From contig CAWJPW010000009.1 in NCBI GenBank assembly GCA_963844845.1, forward strand, positions 265,791 through 329,790: a DNA stretch of 64,000 nt, in the 5' to 3' direction. Below are positions 33,633 to 43,112 of this stretch, in pieces. The position numbers and the translations under genes are program-made. The DNA is from CAWJPW01 sp963844845 (GTDB taxonomy: Bacteria; Acidobacteriota; Thermoanaerobaculia; Thermoanaerobaculales; Sulfomarinibacteraceae). Every line of letters starts with the position of its first letter. Position 1 is the first letter of the stretch. The notes under the pieces were generated by a model that saw only the letters and a list, made by a program, of their open reading frames with translations, ran no database searches and was not told the origin of the DNA.

Positions 33633-35726
33633 TCACGGCTGGGCGGTCGGCGTGTCCGCCGCCCTCATCTCTCCCCGCGGAGTCGGCAACATCTCCATCG
33701 GCGGATGCTGCTCGGCGTAGGCCAGGTAGCGCCTGAGGATGCGCCGCGTGTAGCTCACCGCCCGCCGGCAACGGCACACCCCGGCTGGGAAGCGGCGCGC
33801 CACCTCGGGGTTGTCCAGCAGCACCATGGCCGTCTCGACGTTGCCGGCCCAGCGGTCCGGGTCGAGCCCCATCTCCCGGGCCAGGCGCCGGGCGTCGGCG
33901 ACGTGACGAGGACCCACGTTGTACGACGCAATGGCCATGGCCACCTGGTCGGCCATGGCGGGCTCCTGGAACTCGTCCATCAGGCTGCGCAGGTACGCGG
34001 ACGCCGCGGCGATTGCAGCCTCGGGGGAGTGGGGATTGTCGATACCCAGCTCCTGCTGCGTGATGGGCATGATCTGAAACAGCCCTGCCGACCCGCCCGG
34101 ACCCACTGCCTTCGGGTCGAAGCGTGACTCCTCGTACATGAGGGCGGCGAGCAGGCGCCAGTCGATGTTGTAGCGCCGGCCCACCCGCCGGAGCAGGGTG
34201 TCGTAGGGGGTTAGATGTCCGCGGGGAACCGGTACCGCGTGGGGGGGCGTCCAGCGGCCGCCCTCGAACTCGGCGCGCTCGAGGGTGCGGATCAGGCCCG
34301 AGCGCGCGGCTCGTTCCAGAAAACCCTGCGCCGACGCCGCCAGCCGCGGAGCGGAGGGGTTCAGCACCCACCGCAGTGCGACGTTCGGAAGCACCAGCGG
34401 CCCCCGCACGAGGCTCGGGCGCAACGGCAGCTCGAGCCGCACGGTGTCGGCCTCGGCCACCGCCAGCTCCACCTCCCCCCGCTCCACCATCGACAGGGCG
34501 GTGAGGGCATCAGCCCCCGCCGGCATCGACACCGGCTGGAGGGGGGGATCGAGGGGCAGCAGCCGCACCAGCGCCGCAGTGGAAGCGCTCGCCGCCATCG
34601 GGCTCCCCGCCAGGTCGGTGACCGCCGCCGGCAGCGCCGCGCGGTGCGAAACCACCGCGACCAGGTCCACCCGGCGGTAGGGCCCCGCCGTGAGGAAGCG
34701 ATCGCCAACCGACGGAGGGACCGGCTCGTGCAGGGCAAGGATGTCCCCGTACCCGTGCTCGAGCCAGCGCAACGGGTCCTGCCCGGGGGGAGGAATGACG
34801 AGATCGAGACGTACACCGAGGCGGCGCGCCAGCTCGCGCACCAGGTCGTACTCGAACCCCTGCAGGCCCCCGCGCGCCACCGTGCAGGTCACCGGCGAGT
34901 TGTGGGTGATGAGGCGCAGGACGCCGGCCTGCCGCACCTGCGTGAGGTCGCGGCACACCACCGTGCGGGTGCCGCGCAGCAGAACCTGCTCGGCGAAGAG
35001 AAACTGGTCCACCCCCGCACGAAGCTCCGGGCTGTCGGCACGGACCCCCCACACCAGGGGCCGCTTCTCGTCGAGAGGGCCCACGACGTCCAGCCCGCCG
35101 AGCCCGCCGTACAGCGTGTCCACCAGCCCCGAGTCACACACCGTGACGCCGTAGCGGCCGCCGCGAACCCGCTGAAGCACCTGCTCGAAGGAGAGCTCCT
35201 CGGGCACCGGTACGATCTCCGGCTCGCCCGCACCCTCCAGCGCCCCCGGTGGCAGGACACCGTGCAGGTCGGAGCGGTGGATGTGCACGAGGTGCCCGGC
35301 GAGGGCGTTGACGTTCGCCATGGACTCGCGCGGGTTGGCCACCACCAGATCCTCGACCCAGGCCACCGCCGTCGTGGCGTCGAACCCCTCGGCGCGAAGT
35401 CCCTCCGGGGAGAAGCGCGACACCGCGATGTCGCCGCGCCCCTCGGCGAGCCATGGGAGGATCTGGTCGTGGCGCCTCGCCTGAACCCAGCGCAGCCGCA
35501 GTCCGAGGCGCGCCGCCAGCTGGCGGAGCAGCTCGGGTTGCTCGAGCCGACCGATCCCGTGCACCGGCGAGCTCAGGAACCCCGGGCGGACGATCACGCG
35601 CAGCTCGCCCGCACCGCGCATCCCGCCGAGATCCCCGACCCGGAGAGGCTCGCTCCGACAGGCCCAGGCCAGCATGGCCGCGGCCGCGAAGCCCAGCATC
35701 AGTGCCCTTCCCGTCCACCGAGTCAT
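33633..35726 (-). CDS. mltF: MltF-like lytic transglycosylase with two solute-binding domains
   Basis: This 697-aa lipoprotein-like protein has an N-terminal hydrophobic stretch ending MLAWACRSE (probable lipobox Cys). Two type-3 periplasmic-binding domains follow (about 40-260 with GELRVIVRPGFLSS; about 265-490 with GVLRLITHNSPVTC). A C-terminal SLT domain (about 525-660) has ALMYEESRFDPKAVGPGGSA and GLFQIMP, the Glu of EES being the predicted catalytic acid, and IASYNVGPRHVADARRLA. MltF enzymes usually have one such binding domain, so the doubled sensor region is larger than normal. It cleaves peptidoglycan glycan strands at the cell envelope. Convergent with the HEPN gene, divergent from the MEDS gene. 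Confidence 0.85.
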   Translation of the reverse strand: MTRWTGRALMLGFAAAAMLAWACRSEPLRVGDLGGMRGAGELRVIVRPGFLSSPVHGIGRLEQPELLRQLAARLGLRLRWVQARRHDQILPWLAEGRGDIAVSRFSPEGLRAEGFDATTAVAWVEDLVVANPRESMANVNALAGHLVHIHRSDLHGVLPPGALEGAGEPEIVPVPEELSFEQVLQRVRGGRYGVTVCDSGLVDTLYGGLGGLDVVGPLDEKRPLVWGVRADSPELRAGVDQFLFAEQVLLRGTRTVVCRDLTQVRQAGVLRLITHNSPVTCTVARGGLQGFEYDLVRELARRLGVRLDLVIPPPGQDPLRWLEHGYGDILALHEPVPPSVGDRFLTAGPYRRVDLVAVVSHRAALPAAVTDLAGSPMAASASTAALVRLLPLDPPLQPVSMPAGADALTALSMVERGEVELAVAEADTVRLELPLRPSLVRGPLVLPNVALRWVLNPSAPRLAASAQGFLERAARSGLIRTLERAEFEGGRWTPPHAVPVPRGHLTPYDTLLRRVGRRYNIDWRLLAALMYEESRFDPKAVGPGGSAGLFQIMPITQQELGIDNPHSPEAAIAAASAYLRSLMDEFQEPAMADQVAMAIASYNVGPRHVADARRLAREMGLDPDRWAGNVETAMVLLDNPEVARRFPAGVCRCRRAVSYTRRILRRYLAYAEQHPPMEMLPTPRGEMRAADTPTAQP

Positions 35727-36034
35727 CCTGCAGAGGGTACCGGTTCGCAGCGCCGACTCAAAGCCCCGGGATGCGCATGCGTCTGCATCCGTAGCGGCCG
35801 GTTCCGGTGGACGCAGCTCCCGTCGTCGACGATACCGGCGCGGTCGATCTCGTGCTCCTCACCTGCCGCACCGACTCAGACGCGGAGGGCGCTCCGCGGC
35901 CGAGCTGAAAGCCCGAACGCGGGGCGAGAAGTCGGCGCCCTGCTTGACCTTCCGCGTGCAATGCACGAGACTTGAGACTCGACAGACGCGTAAGCGACGC
36001 ACAGCATACGGAGCCTGCCGCGAGGAGGAGACGC
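35727..36034. other. Intergenic gap between divergent mltF and MEDS genes
   Basis: The 308-base gap must hold both promoters. It ends with GAGGAGGAG, the ribosome-binding site of the MEDS gene. I see no conserved repeat and no convincing small gene. Confidence 0.5.
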
Positions 36035-37063
36035 ATGAGCCTCCCTCTGGGAGTACGACCGATCGAGGCGCTCGACATCGGACGTCACGTGTGTGCCGTG
36101 TTCGACAACGATGCCGACCGCGACGCCGCGTTCGCCGCTTTCTTCACCGCCGGCTGTCAGCGCGGTGAGAAGCTGCTCTTCATCTCCGACGGCACTCCCG
36201 GAGACGGTGTGCTGGCTCGCCTCGACGGGCAGGGCTGCCCGGCCCGGGAGCTTGCCGCCTCGGGGCGCTGGCGGACGCTCGACGCCAGCGAGACCTACCT
36301 GCGGGTGAACCCCTTCGGGTCCGACCACATGATCAGCCTCATGCAGCAGGAGATCGATCAGGCACTGGCGGAGGGCTACCCCGCCCTGCGGGTCATCGGC
36401 GAGATGACCTGGGCGCTACGCGGCGAGCCCAACCCCCTGAGCTTGATGGACTACGAGGTCCGCCTCAACCGGTTCACCAATCGCACGCCGTGGATCGGCC
36501 TGTGCGCCTACGACCTCCGCCGCTTCCCCGCCGACCTGATGCTCGAGGTGATCGACGCCCATCCCGAGGTCGCCCTGGGCGACGAGATCTACCCCAACGA
36601 CTTCTACTTCCCCGCCGAGGAGTACGGCGCCGCCGACCGGCCCGCCGCCACCCTGCGCTTCCGCCTCGAGGCGCTGGCCGGCCGCGCCCGCCGGCTCGCC
36701 GCGCTGAGCGAGAGCGAGGAGATGCTCGCCGACGCCGTCAGCGCCCTCCCGGACGCCGTCGTCGTCTTCGACGCCCAGCTCGACTATCGCTTCTGGAACA
36801 CCGCGGCCGAGGACCTCTTCATGCCACCGAACGGCGTTCACGACCCGCACGAGGTGCTCCCCCGACCCGGCGACGGCGTCAGCGACGAGCCCCTCGCGCG
36901 TGCCCTCGCCGGCGAGCGCGTCGTCCGCACCGGAGTACCCCGCCCCTCCCCCGGCGGCGAGATCATCGTCGACGAGTGGTGGACTCCGATGCAGCAGCGC
37001 CTCAACCGGCCGCGCGGCGTCGTGCTGGTGGCCCGGCCGGCCCACCCACAGGCGGGCGACTAG
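36035..37063 (+). CDS. MEDS-PAS sensor protein (DcmR-like)
   Basis: A 342-aa cytosolic protein. Residues ~5-185 form a MEDS domain: IGRHVCAVFDNDADRDAAF, GCQRGEKLLFISDGTPG and EGYPALRVIGEMTWALRG, with ALGDEIYPNDFYFP closing the domain. A coiled linker (about 205-230) leads into a short PAS-like domain (AVSALPDAVVVFDAQLDYRFWN). There is no kinase or DNA-binding output domain, so it probably acts as a partner in a regulatory chain. MEDS domains are proposed to sense hydrocarbon derivatives. ATG 36035 has GAGGAGGAG before it. The next gene downstream encodes a SpoIIE phosphatase, 660 bases away. Confidence 0.78.
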   Translation: MSLPLGVRPIEALDIGRHVCAVFDNDADRDAAFAAFFTAGCQRGEKLLFISDGTPGDGVLARLDGQGCPARELAASGRWRTLDASETYLRVNPFGSDHMISLMQQEIDQALAEGYPALRVIGEMTWALRGEPNPLSLMDYEVRLNRFTNRTPWIGLCAYDLRRFPADLMLEVIDAHPEVALGDEIYPNDFYFPAEEYGAADRPAATLRFRLEALAGRARRLAALSESEEMLADAVSALPDAVVVFDAQLDYRFWNTAAEDLFMPPNGVHDPHEVLPRPGDGVSDEPLARALAGERVVRTGVPRPSPGGEIIVDEWWTPMQQRLNRPRGVVLVARPAHPQAGD

Positions 37064-37079
37064 AGGCCCGAGTTACCTG

Positions 37080-37588
37080 GTACCGGCTCCCGGGCTGCGG
37101 CCATGCCGCCGCCCGTCGGCGCGGCCCCGGGGGCGGCAACGACAGGCGCTTGCGCGCGGCATCACGGCCGCCCCCGGGTCCTCGGCGCCGAGTCGCCTGC
37201 CTGATTGTTTGGGGCCACTGCTCCGGGAGCGCTTCCCGTGGATTGCCACCCTTGACGTTTCCCGCCAACGCGCCGCAGTGGAGACCGCGCTCCAGGGAAG
37301 ACGTCAAGGACGGCACGCCCGCCGGGGGACCTGTGCTTTGGGGCGGTGGCGAGCCTCCTCCGCAGATCAGTCGCAATCCGACGGCACGATGTGCCCCGCA
37401 ACGACGAGTAGGGTGGCGCGCGAAAGTCGCGCGCCTACACAGCAGCGCACCCTACCCAATGCGCTGATCCCGCCGGGGCACGCCGCCGTGGCGGAGCCAC
37501 GGCCGGACGCGAGCGAGGTGCCGCGCACACGCTCGCGTGTGCCGCGGCGCCGACCGAGTGGCCGAGAGGCCGCGAAGCGGCCGGCGTG
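37080..37588 (-). repeat. Family A repeat, copy A4 (full length, with nested insertion)
   Basis: On the minus strand A4 has the complete order seen in A1: the 5' module (37485-37588), the core stem (CCTTGACGT at 37250-37258 with ACGTCAAGG at 37301-37309), then the GC stem. Hairpin 2 of the 5' module reads GCACACGC / GCGTGTGC where A1 has GCGCACGC / GCGTGCGT. The G-rich insert is absent. About 160 bp are inserted between modules, including a cruciform-like unit at 37408-37455 (GTAGGGTG...CACCCTAC around GGCGCGCGA-AAG-TCGCGCGCC). The rest of the gap up to 37726 is without a gene. Confidence 0.78.
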
Positions 37589-37726
37589 GCCCGGCGGCAG
37601 ACAAGTCAACCGCATCTCCCGCCCCCGGGGGCGCTGCAACATCCCTGCGCACCTGTCGTATCTCCCATGTACGGACGATCTTGTGCCGCCCGCCCGGCGG
37701 CATGGCGAGAGAAACGGAGGTGGTTC

Positions 37727-40700
37727 GTGGGAGCCTCCAGCAGCACGCGGCGTCGGCCCGCTCGGTACTACATCGTGGCGGCGCTGACGCTCGCCGCCGT
37801 CCTGCCCGGTCGCGCCACCGCCGACGCACCCCCGAACGCCCGCTTCGCCCGCATCACCCCCTCGGACGGGCTCTCCCAGGTCACCATCCAGGCGATCATG
37901 CAGGACAGCACCGGCTTCGTCTGGGTCGGCACGCAGGACGGCCTCAACCGCTACGACGGCCGCAAGATGCTCGTGCTGCGCACCGACCCCGCGGACACCA
38001 CGTCGCTGTCGGACAGCAACGTCATCGGCCTCCACGAGGCCCACGACGGCTCCATCTGGGTGATCACCGCTCTCGAGGGCGGCCTCAACCGCTACGACCC
38101 CCGGAGCGGCCACTTCACCCGCTTTGTCCACCGCTCCGACGACGCTGGCTCCATCCCACCCGCCCGCTTCGTGCCCACGGCGGTGTGCGAGCTCGGCGAC
38201 GGCACCATGTGGTTCGGCACCCGGGCGCACGGCATCGTCGTCATCTCTCCCGCCGGGGATGTCCACCGCCTGGTGCACGATCCCGCCGACCCTGCCTCCC
38301 TGGCCTCCGACCAGATCCTCACCTTCACCCGCGACCGCGCCGGCACCGTTTGGGTGGGAACCCTCGACGCCGGGCTCGACCGCTGGGCCCCCGCCGGCCC
38401 GCGAGCCCAGAACCGCTTTGACCACTTCCCCATCGAGCCCGCCGCCACCGCCGACGGACCGCCGGCCGTCACCCAGGTCTTCGAGGACCACACGGGAACC
38501 CTGTGGGTGGGCACCGCGCAGAGCGGCCTCCTGATCCTCGACCGCGCCAGCGACCGGCTCTACCCCTTCCCCGCTCCCGGCAGCAGCACCGCGCCCGCCG
38601 AGCCTCCAGTGGTCCGTCTCGGAACGAATCTCATGGTCGAGGACGACGCCGGAGCCCTCTGGGTCGCCACGCAGCGGGGCCTGGCGCGCATCGACCCGGC
38701 ACGCGACGGCCTCCGCCTCTACGACCCCGCCTCGGCACCGCCCGGTACGGTACCCCAGCGCGACATCACCGCCCTGGCCGTGGACCGCGAGGGCACACTG
38801 TGGGTGGGTTCCCGCTCAGGCGTCTACCGTCGGCTGACCGGCGCCGACACCTTCTGCCGCTTCGTCCACGATCCACGCGACCCCTCGAGCCTGGTGGAGA
38901 ACCGGGCCCTCACACTGTTCGTCGACCGCGGAGGCGTGGTATGGATCGGCAGCGAGTCCGCTGGGCTCAGCCTGTACAGCCGCTTCCGCAACCAGTTCGG
39001 CCACTACCTCCCGCGCCCCGACGACCCCGACAGCCTCTCCGACCGCACCGTCTACGCCCTCCTGGTGGACAGCGCGGGGACGCTGTGGGTGGGCACCGCC
39101 GCCGGCGGTCTGAACCGCTTCGATGCCGCCGGAGAGCGCGTGATCGAGCGCTACGGCAACCTTCCCGGCAGCCCCCGCGATATCGGCGGCAACTGGGTTC
39201 GGACCGTGCTCGAGGACAGCCGTGGGCGCTTCTGGGTCGGCGCCCTGGGCGGCGGCCTCAGCCTCGTCGACCGCCGACGGAGCCGCGTCATCCGCCGCTA
39301 CACCCACCGTCCAGATGATCCCACCAGCCTCAGCCACAACGACGTCGTGGACATCTTCGAGGACAGCCACGGACGCATCTGGGTGAGCACCTCCAACGGC
39401 TGGAACCTTTTCAACCCCGATGCCGGCACCTTCACCAGCTACCTGCACGACCCCGACGACCCGGCGAGCCTCGTGGATTCGGCCACTCGCTTCACCTACG
39501 AGGACCGCGACGGCGCCCTCTGGATCGGCACCGTGGCGGGCCTCAGCCGCTTCGACCCCGACACCCGTACCTTCACCTCCCTGACCCGCGACATCTCCAC
39601 CCCGGACAGCCTCAGCCACAACAACGTCATGGCCATGCTGCAGACCCCGGACGGCGCCTACTGGATCGCCACATTCGGCGGCGGGCTCGACCGCTGGGAA
39701 CGCAGCTCTGGCGCCTTCACCCACTTCACCAGCCGCACCGGCTTCCCCTCGGACGCCCTCTACACCGTGATCGCCGATGACCAGGGCTTCTTGTGGGTGA
39801 GCTCCAACCACGGCCTCATCCGCCTCGACCCCACCAGCGGCGAGACCCACCTCTACGACGCCGAGGACGGACTCCAGGCCAACGAGTTCGACGGCCGCTC
39901 CGCCTTCAAGGCCGCTGACGGGACTCTCTACTTCGGCGGCATCAACGGCTTCAACCGCTTCAAGCCCACCGAGCTGGAGCACTCCGAGTGGGTCCCGCCG
40001 GTGGTCCTGGTGGACTTCCGCACCGACGGCGCCAGCCCCAACCTGCCGCGCACCGTGCCCTCCCTGCACGGCGTCCGTCTGTCCTACACCATCCGGCACT
40101 TCGCCTTCGAGTTCGCGGCCCTCGACTTCGACCGCCCCCGCAAGGTCCGCTTCGCCTACATGCTGGAGGGCTTCGACACCGGCTGGATCGACGCCGGCGG
40201 GCAGCCCGACGCCCGCTACACCGCGGTGCCCGCCGGCCGCTACACCTTCCTCGTCAAGGCCGCCAACCCCGACGGCGTGTGGAACCGCGAGGGTGCGGCC
40301 CTCGAGATGGTGGTGGTGCCGCCGCCGTGGCGCTCACCCTGGGCCTACGCCGGCTACATCATCGCCCTGCTGGGCGGCGTCGCCGGCTACGTGCGCTACA
40401 AGACCAACGCCCACCGCGAGGAGATGGACCATCGGCGCAAGACCGAGGAGCTCGAGCGCGCCCGCTCGATTCAGCTCTCGATGCTCCCCGAAGCGCCCCC
40501 GCGCGTCCCGGGCCTGGAGATCGCCGTGCACATGGAGACCGCCACCGAGGTGGGCGGCGACTACTACGACTTCTTCCCCCAGTCCGACGGCAGCCTCTAC
40601 GCAGTCACCGGCGACGCCACCGGCCACGGCCTCGCCGCCGGCATGATGGTGGGCATGACCAAGGCCGCGCTGCGCGCCCTCGAGGTGGCGCCCCCCAGCG

Positions 40701-41167
40701 CCCTCCTGGCCCGCCTCGACGGCGTCTTCCGCACCGTTGACGTGCAACGCCTGCGCATGGCCCTCAACATCCTCTGGATCAAAGGCTCCGAGGTGCGGCT
40801 CTCGTCCGCGGGGATGCCGCCGGTGTTCGTCTACCGCAACGCCAGCGGCGGGGTGTCGGAGGTCCTGGTCGGCGGCCTGCCTCTGGGGGGCACCGCCGAG
40901 CCCGAGTACCGCCAGCAGACCCTGCAGCTCCAGGCCGGCGACGCCCTCGTCCTCATCTCCGACGGTCTCCCCGAGTGGCTCGACGAGACCGGCGAGCTGC
41001 TGGGATACGAGGCCGTCCGCCGCGCCATCGGCGCCCACGGCCACTTGCCTCCCGACGGCCTGGTGCGCGAGCTCCTGGCCCTGGGCGTGACCCACGGCGG
41101 CGGCGAACCGCACCGGGACGACGTGACCATCGTGGTGATGAAGTGGACCACGAGCGCGACGATGTAA
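37727..41167 (+). CDS. Two-component-propeller / Y_Y_Y / SpoIIE phosphatase sensor
   Basis: A 1,146-aa transmembrane signalling protein. GTG 37727 follows GGAGG by 6 bases; a signal peptide ends near RATADA. Periplasmic residues ~35-780 are ligand-sensor propeller blades repeating DxxGxxWVGTxxGLxRxD (for example GFVWVGTQDGLNRYDG). A Y_Y_Y domain follows (YMLEGFDTGWIDAGGQPDARYTAV). One membrane helix (AYAGYIIALLGGVAGYVRY, about 870-890) leads to a cytosolic PP2C-type SpoIIE domain (about 905-1145) with LERARSIQLSMLPE, EVGGDYYDFF, VTGDATGHGLAAG and ISDGLPEW, including the metal-binding Asp residues. It is likely to dephosphorylate an anti-anti-sigma factor in response to an envelope signal (inference). 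Unlike most propeller sensors it lacks a histidine kinase. Confidence 0.88.
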   Translation: MGASSSTRRRPARYYIVAALTLAAVLPGRATADAPPNARFARITPSDGLSQVTIQAIMQDSTGFVWVGTQDGLNRYDGRKMLVLRTDPADTTSLSDSNVIGLHEAHDGSIWVITALEGGLNRYDPRSGHFTRFVHRSDDAGSIPPARFVPTAVCELGDGTMWFGTRAHGIVVISPAGDVHRLVHDPADPASLASDQILTFTRDRAGTVWVGTLDAGLDRWAPAGPRAQNRFDHFPIEPAATADGPPAVTQVFEDHTGTLWVGTAQSGLLILDRASDRLYPFPAPGSSTAPAEPPVVRLGTNLMVEDDAGALWVATQRGLARIDPARDGLRLYDPASAPPGTVPQRDITALAVDREGTLWVGSRSGVYRRLTGADTFCRFVHDPRDPSSLVENRALTLFVDRGGVVWIGSESAGLSLYSRFRNQFGHYLPRPDDPDSLSDRTVYALLVDSAGTLWVGTAAGGLNRFDAAGERVIERYGNLPGSPRDIGGNWVRTVLEDSRGRFWVGALGGGLSLVDRRRSRVIRRYTHRPDDPTSLSHNDVVDIFEDSHGRIWVSTSNGWNLFNPDAGTFTSYLHDPDDPASLVDSATRFTYEDRDGALWIGTVAGLSRFDPDTRTFTSLTRDISTPDSLSHNNVMAMLQTPDGAYWIATFGGGLDRWERSSGAFTHFTSRTGFPSDALYTVIADDQGFLWVSSNHGLIRLDPTSGETHLYDAEDGLQANEFDGRSAFKAADGTLYFGGINGFNRFKPTELEHSEWVPPVVLVDFRTDGASPNLPRTVPSLHGVRLSYTIRHFAFEFAALDFDRPRKVRFAYMLEGFDTGWIDAGGQPDARYTAVPAGRYTFLVKAANPDGVWNREGAALEMVVVPPPWRSPWAYAGYIIALLGGVAGYVRYKTNAHREEMDHRRKTEELERARSIQLSMLPEAPPRVPGLEIAVHMETATEVGGDYYDFFPQSDGSLYAVTGDATGHGLAAGMMVGMTKAALRALEVAPPSALLARLDGVFRTVDVQRLRMALNILWIKGSEVRLSSAGMPPVFVYRNASGGVSEVLVGGLPLGGTAEPEYRQQTLQLQAGDALVLISDGLPEWLDETGELLGYEAVRRAIGAHGHLPPDGLVRELLALGVTHGGGEPHRDDVTIVVMKWTTSATM

Positions 41168-41214
41168 CCGTTTGGTAGAGAGTCAAGAGTGAAGAGCTGA
41201 GGGTGAAGGGCCCG

Positions 41215-41335
41215 CCGTTGCGCCGGTCCCGGTCTCGGCCACGGTTCCGGCCGCCGTCGTGGTGCCGGGCCAGGACGGGGTCGTGGTCACCGGCCCCGGT
41301 TGCGGTCCCGGTCGCCGTCCCCGTCCCCTCCCCCC
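41215..41335. repeat. Family D period-6 GC tract (D4), overlapping the end of the chemoreceptor gene
   Basis: GGTCCC/GGTTGC/CGGTCA hexamers fill the convergent gap after the phosphatase gene and continue into the chemoreceptor coding sequence, where they encode its C-terminal tail (GGGDGDGDRDRNRGR). The repeat has thus become coding. Confidence 0.7.
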
Positions 41336-42927
41336 TCCGTCGTCCGGAACTTCTCCAGCCGCTCGTGGAGGTCCCGCACCATCGCCGCCACGCGCTTCAC
41401 TGCGACCTCGGTGTCCGAGGCGTCGCTCGAGCTGGAGCGGGCGTCCTCGGCCACCACCGCCAGACGCTCAGCGATCTCGCCGCTGCCCCCCGCCGCCTCC
41501 GAGGCCGAGCGATCGATCTCCGCGGTCACGGCGGTCTGCTGCTCCACCGCCGCGGCAATTGCGTTCTGCAGGTCGTGGATGCGGTTGACGATGCTGCCCA
41601 CGTCGCCGATGGCGTCCATGGTCATCGAGGAGTCCTCCTGGATCGCACCGATCCGCGTGGCGATCTCCTCGGTGGCGGCGGCCGTCTGCTGCGCCAGCTG
41701 CTTCACCTCGCCGGCCACTACCGCGAACCCCTTGCCGCTCTCCCCGGCCCGCGCCGCCTCGATGGTGGCGTTAAGCGCCAGGAGGTTGGTCTGCGTCGCG
41801 ATCGCCCGGATCACGTCCACCACCCGGCCGATCTCGTCGCGGCTGGCGCTGAGGCGACCCATGCTCCCCGAGGTCCGGTTCACCAGCTCCACCGCCTCTC
41901 CCGCCACCTCAGAAGCCTCTGCCGCGCCGCGGGCGATCTCACGAATGCTCGCCGAGAGCTGCTGCGAGGCGGTGGCCACCGCGCCCACGTTGCTACTCAC
42001 CCCCTCGGCGGCGGCGGAGATCCGTCCCACCTCGTCAGCGGTGCGCCCCGCCGTACTGCGCAGCGATCGCGCCAGGCCGTCGAGGTCGCTGCTCGAGCCG
42101 GCGAGCTCGCCGCCGGTGCGCACCACGTCGGCCACCGTGTGGTCGAGCTCGTCAAGCATGCCGTTGAGGGCGATGCGAGCCTGACCGATCTCGTCCTTCG
42201 AGATCACCGCCAACCGGCCGGTGAGGTCGCCGCCGGCGACCCCCCGCGAGTGCTGCACGAAGCTCTCCATGGGCCGCGCCACCGAGCTCCGCACCGCACC
42301 TCCGAGCGCGACGGCGAAGACCGCGAAGATCCCCATCACCACCGCGCCGGCGCGCAGTGCCGAGCGCCGCGTCGAGGCCAGCAGCGGGGCCAGGTTCATG
42401 CTCACCTCGGTGACCCCAACGATGCCCCGATCCGTGGGCGCGGGGCCCACCCCCCCCGCCCGGTGGCAGCCGCCGCACTGCGCCGCGTCGATGGTCTCGG
42501 GGCTCCAGTAGCGCACCACCGGTGCCCCGTCCGCCCGTCCCTCCAGCCAGGTGGCACGGACCGGTACTCCCTCGAGGCCGTCAGCCTTCGCATCACCCCG
42601 GGCCACCGCGGTCAACGGCAGCACGCGCACGTTGTAGCTCCCCTCGGCGTTCACCGAGCGCAGGAAGCGGCGCATGAGTGCGTGTGGATCGCTGCCGCCC
42701 TCGGCGTCGGCGGTGGCGGCCCACACCAGCTGGACCTGCCGGGTGAGCTGGGCGGCCGAGCGCACCGCGGCGTCGCGGGCCTGGACCCGCGCCTGCCAGT
42801 TCACTGCCACCACACCGCCGGCCATCATGCACACCGCCATGACGATGAGCGGAATGAGCACCTTCCAGCGGATGGGGAGGTTCAGCCAGACCTTGCGGCC
42901 CGGGTACAATCGTGGCTTCTGGTCCAT
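41287..42927 (-). CDS. Methyl-accepting chemotaxis protein with periplasmic heme-c motif
   Basis: A 546-aa chemoreceptor. ATG 42927 follows AGGGAGG. Two membrane segments (LIPLIVMAVCMMAGGVVAV and AGAVVMGIFAVFAVAL) flank a periplasmic sensor domain of about 165 residues containing CGGCH (C151, C154, H155), a single c-type heme site. A HAMP domain and a full MCP signalling domain follow; the hairpin tip reads GKGFAVVAGEVKQLAQQTAAA. Heme-c MCP sensors are known in Geobacter and detect redox state or gases. The C terminus is repeat-encoded and carries no obvious CheB/CheR pentapeptide. No che genes are nearby. Confidence 0.9.
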   Translation of the reverse strand: MDQKPRLYPGRKVWLNLPIRWKVLIPLIVMAVCMMAGGVVAVNWQARVQARDAAVRSAAQLTRQVQLVWAATADAEGGSDPHALMRRFLRSVNAEGSYNVRVLPLTAVARGDAKADGLEGVPVRATWLEGRADGAPVVRYWSPETIDAAQCGGCHRAGGVGPAPTDRGIVGVTEVSMNLAPLLASTRRSALRAGAVVMGIFAVFAVALGGAVRSSVARPMESFVQHSRGVAGGDLTGRLAVISKDEIGQARIALNGMLDELDHTVADVVRTGGELAGSSSDLDGLARSLRSTAGRTADEVGRISAAAEGVSSNVGAVATASQQLSASIREIARGAAEASEVAGEAVELVNRTSGSMGRLSASRDEIGRVVDVIRAIATQTNLLALNATIEAARAGESGKGFAVVAGEVKQLAQQTAAATEEIATRIGAIQEDSSMTMDAIGDVGSIVNRIHDLQNAIAAAVEQQTAVTAEIDRSASEAAGGSGEIAERLAVVAEDARSSSSDASDTEVAVKRVAAMVRDLHERLEKFRTTEGGGDGDGDRDRNRGR

Positions 42928-43029
42928 CAGGAAGCCTCCCTGCCCGTGTTTCACGCACTATACAACAGCTCCCTGCGAAGACAGCCGATCCACCTCGCCA
43001 CGTCCCTGGAATGAGTGCCCGACCCACCG

Positions 43030-43112
43030 ATAGCCCGCCCCCGGTCCCGGCCCCGGTTCCCGTCCCGGTCCCGGCCCCGGCCCCGGCCACCGTCCCGGTC
43101 ACCGCCGCGGAT
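43030..43112. repeat. Family D period-6 GC tract (D5)
   Basis: This is the most regular hexamer tract of the window: about a dozen units of GTCCCG, GCCCCG, GTTCCC and GTCACC. It lies between two minus-strand genes and reaches the stop codon of the four-helix-bundle gene. Confidence 0.75.
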
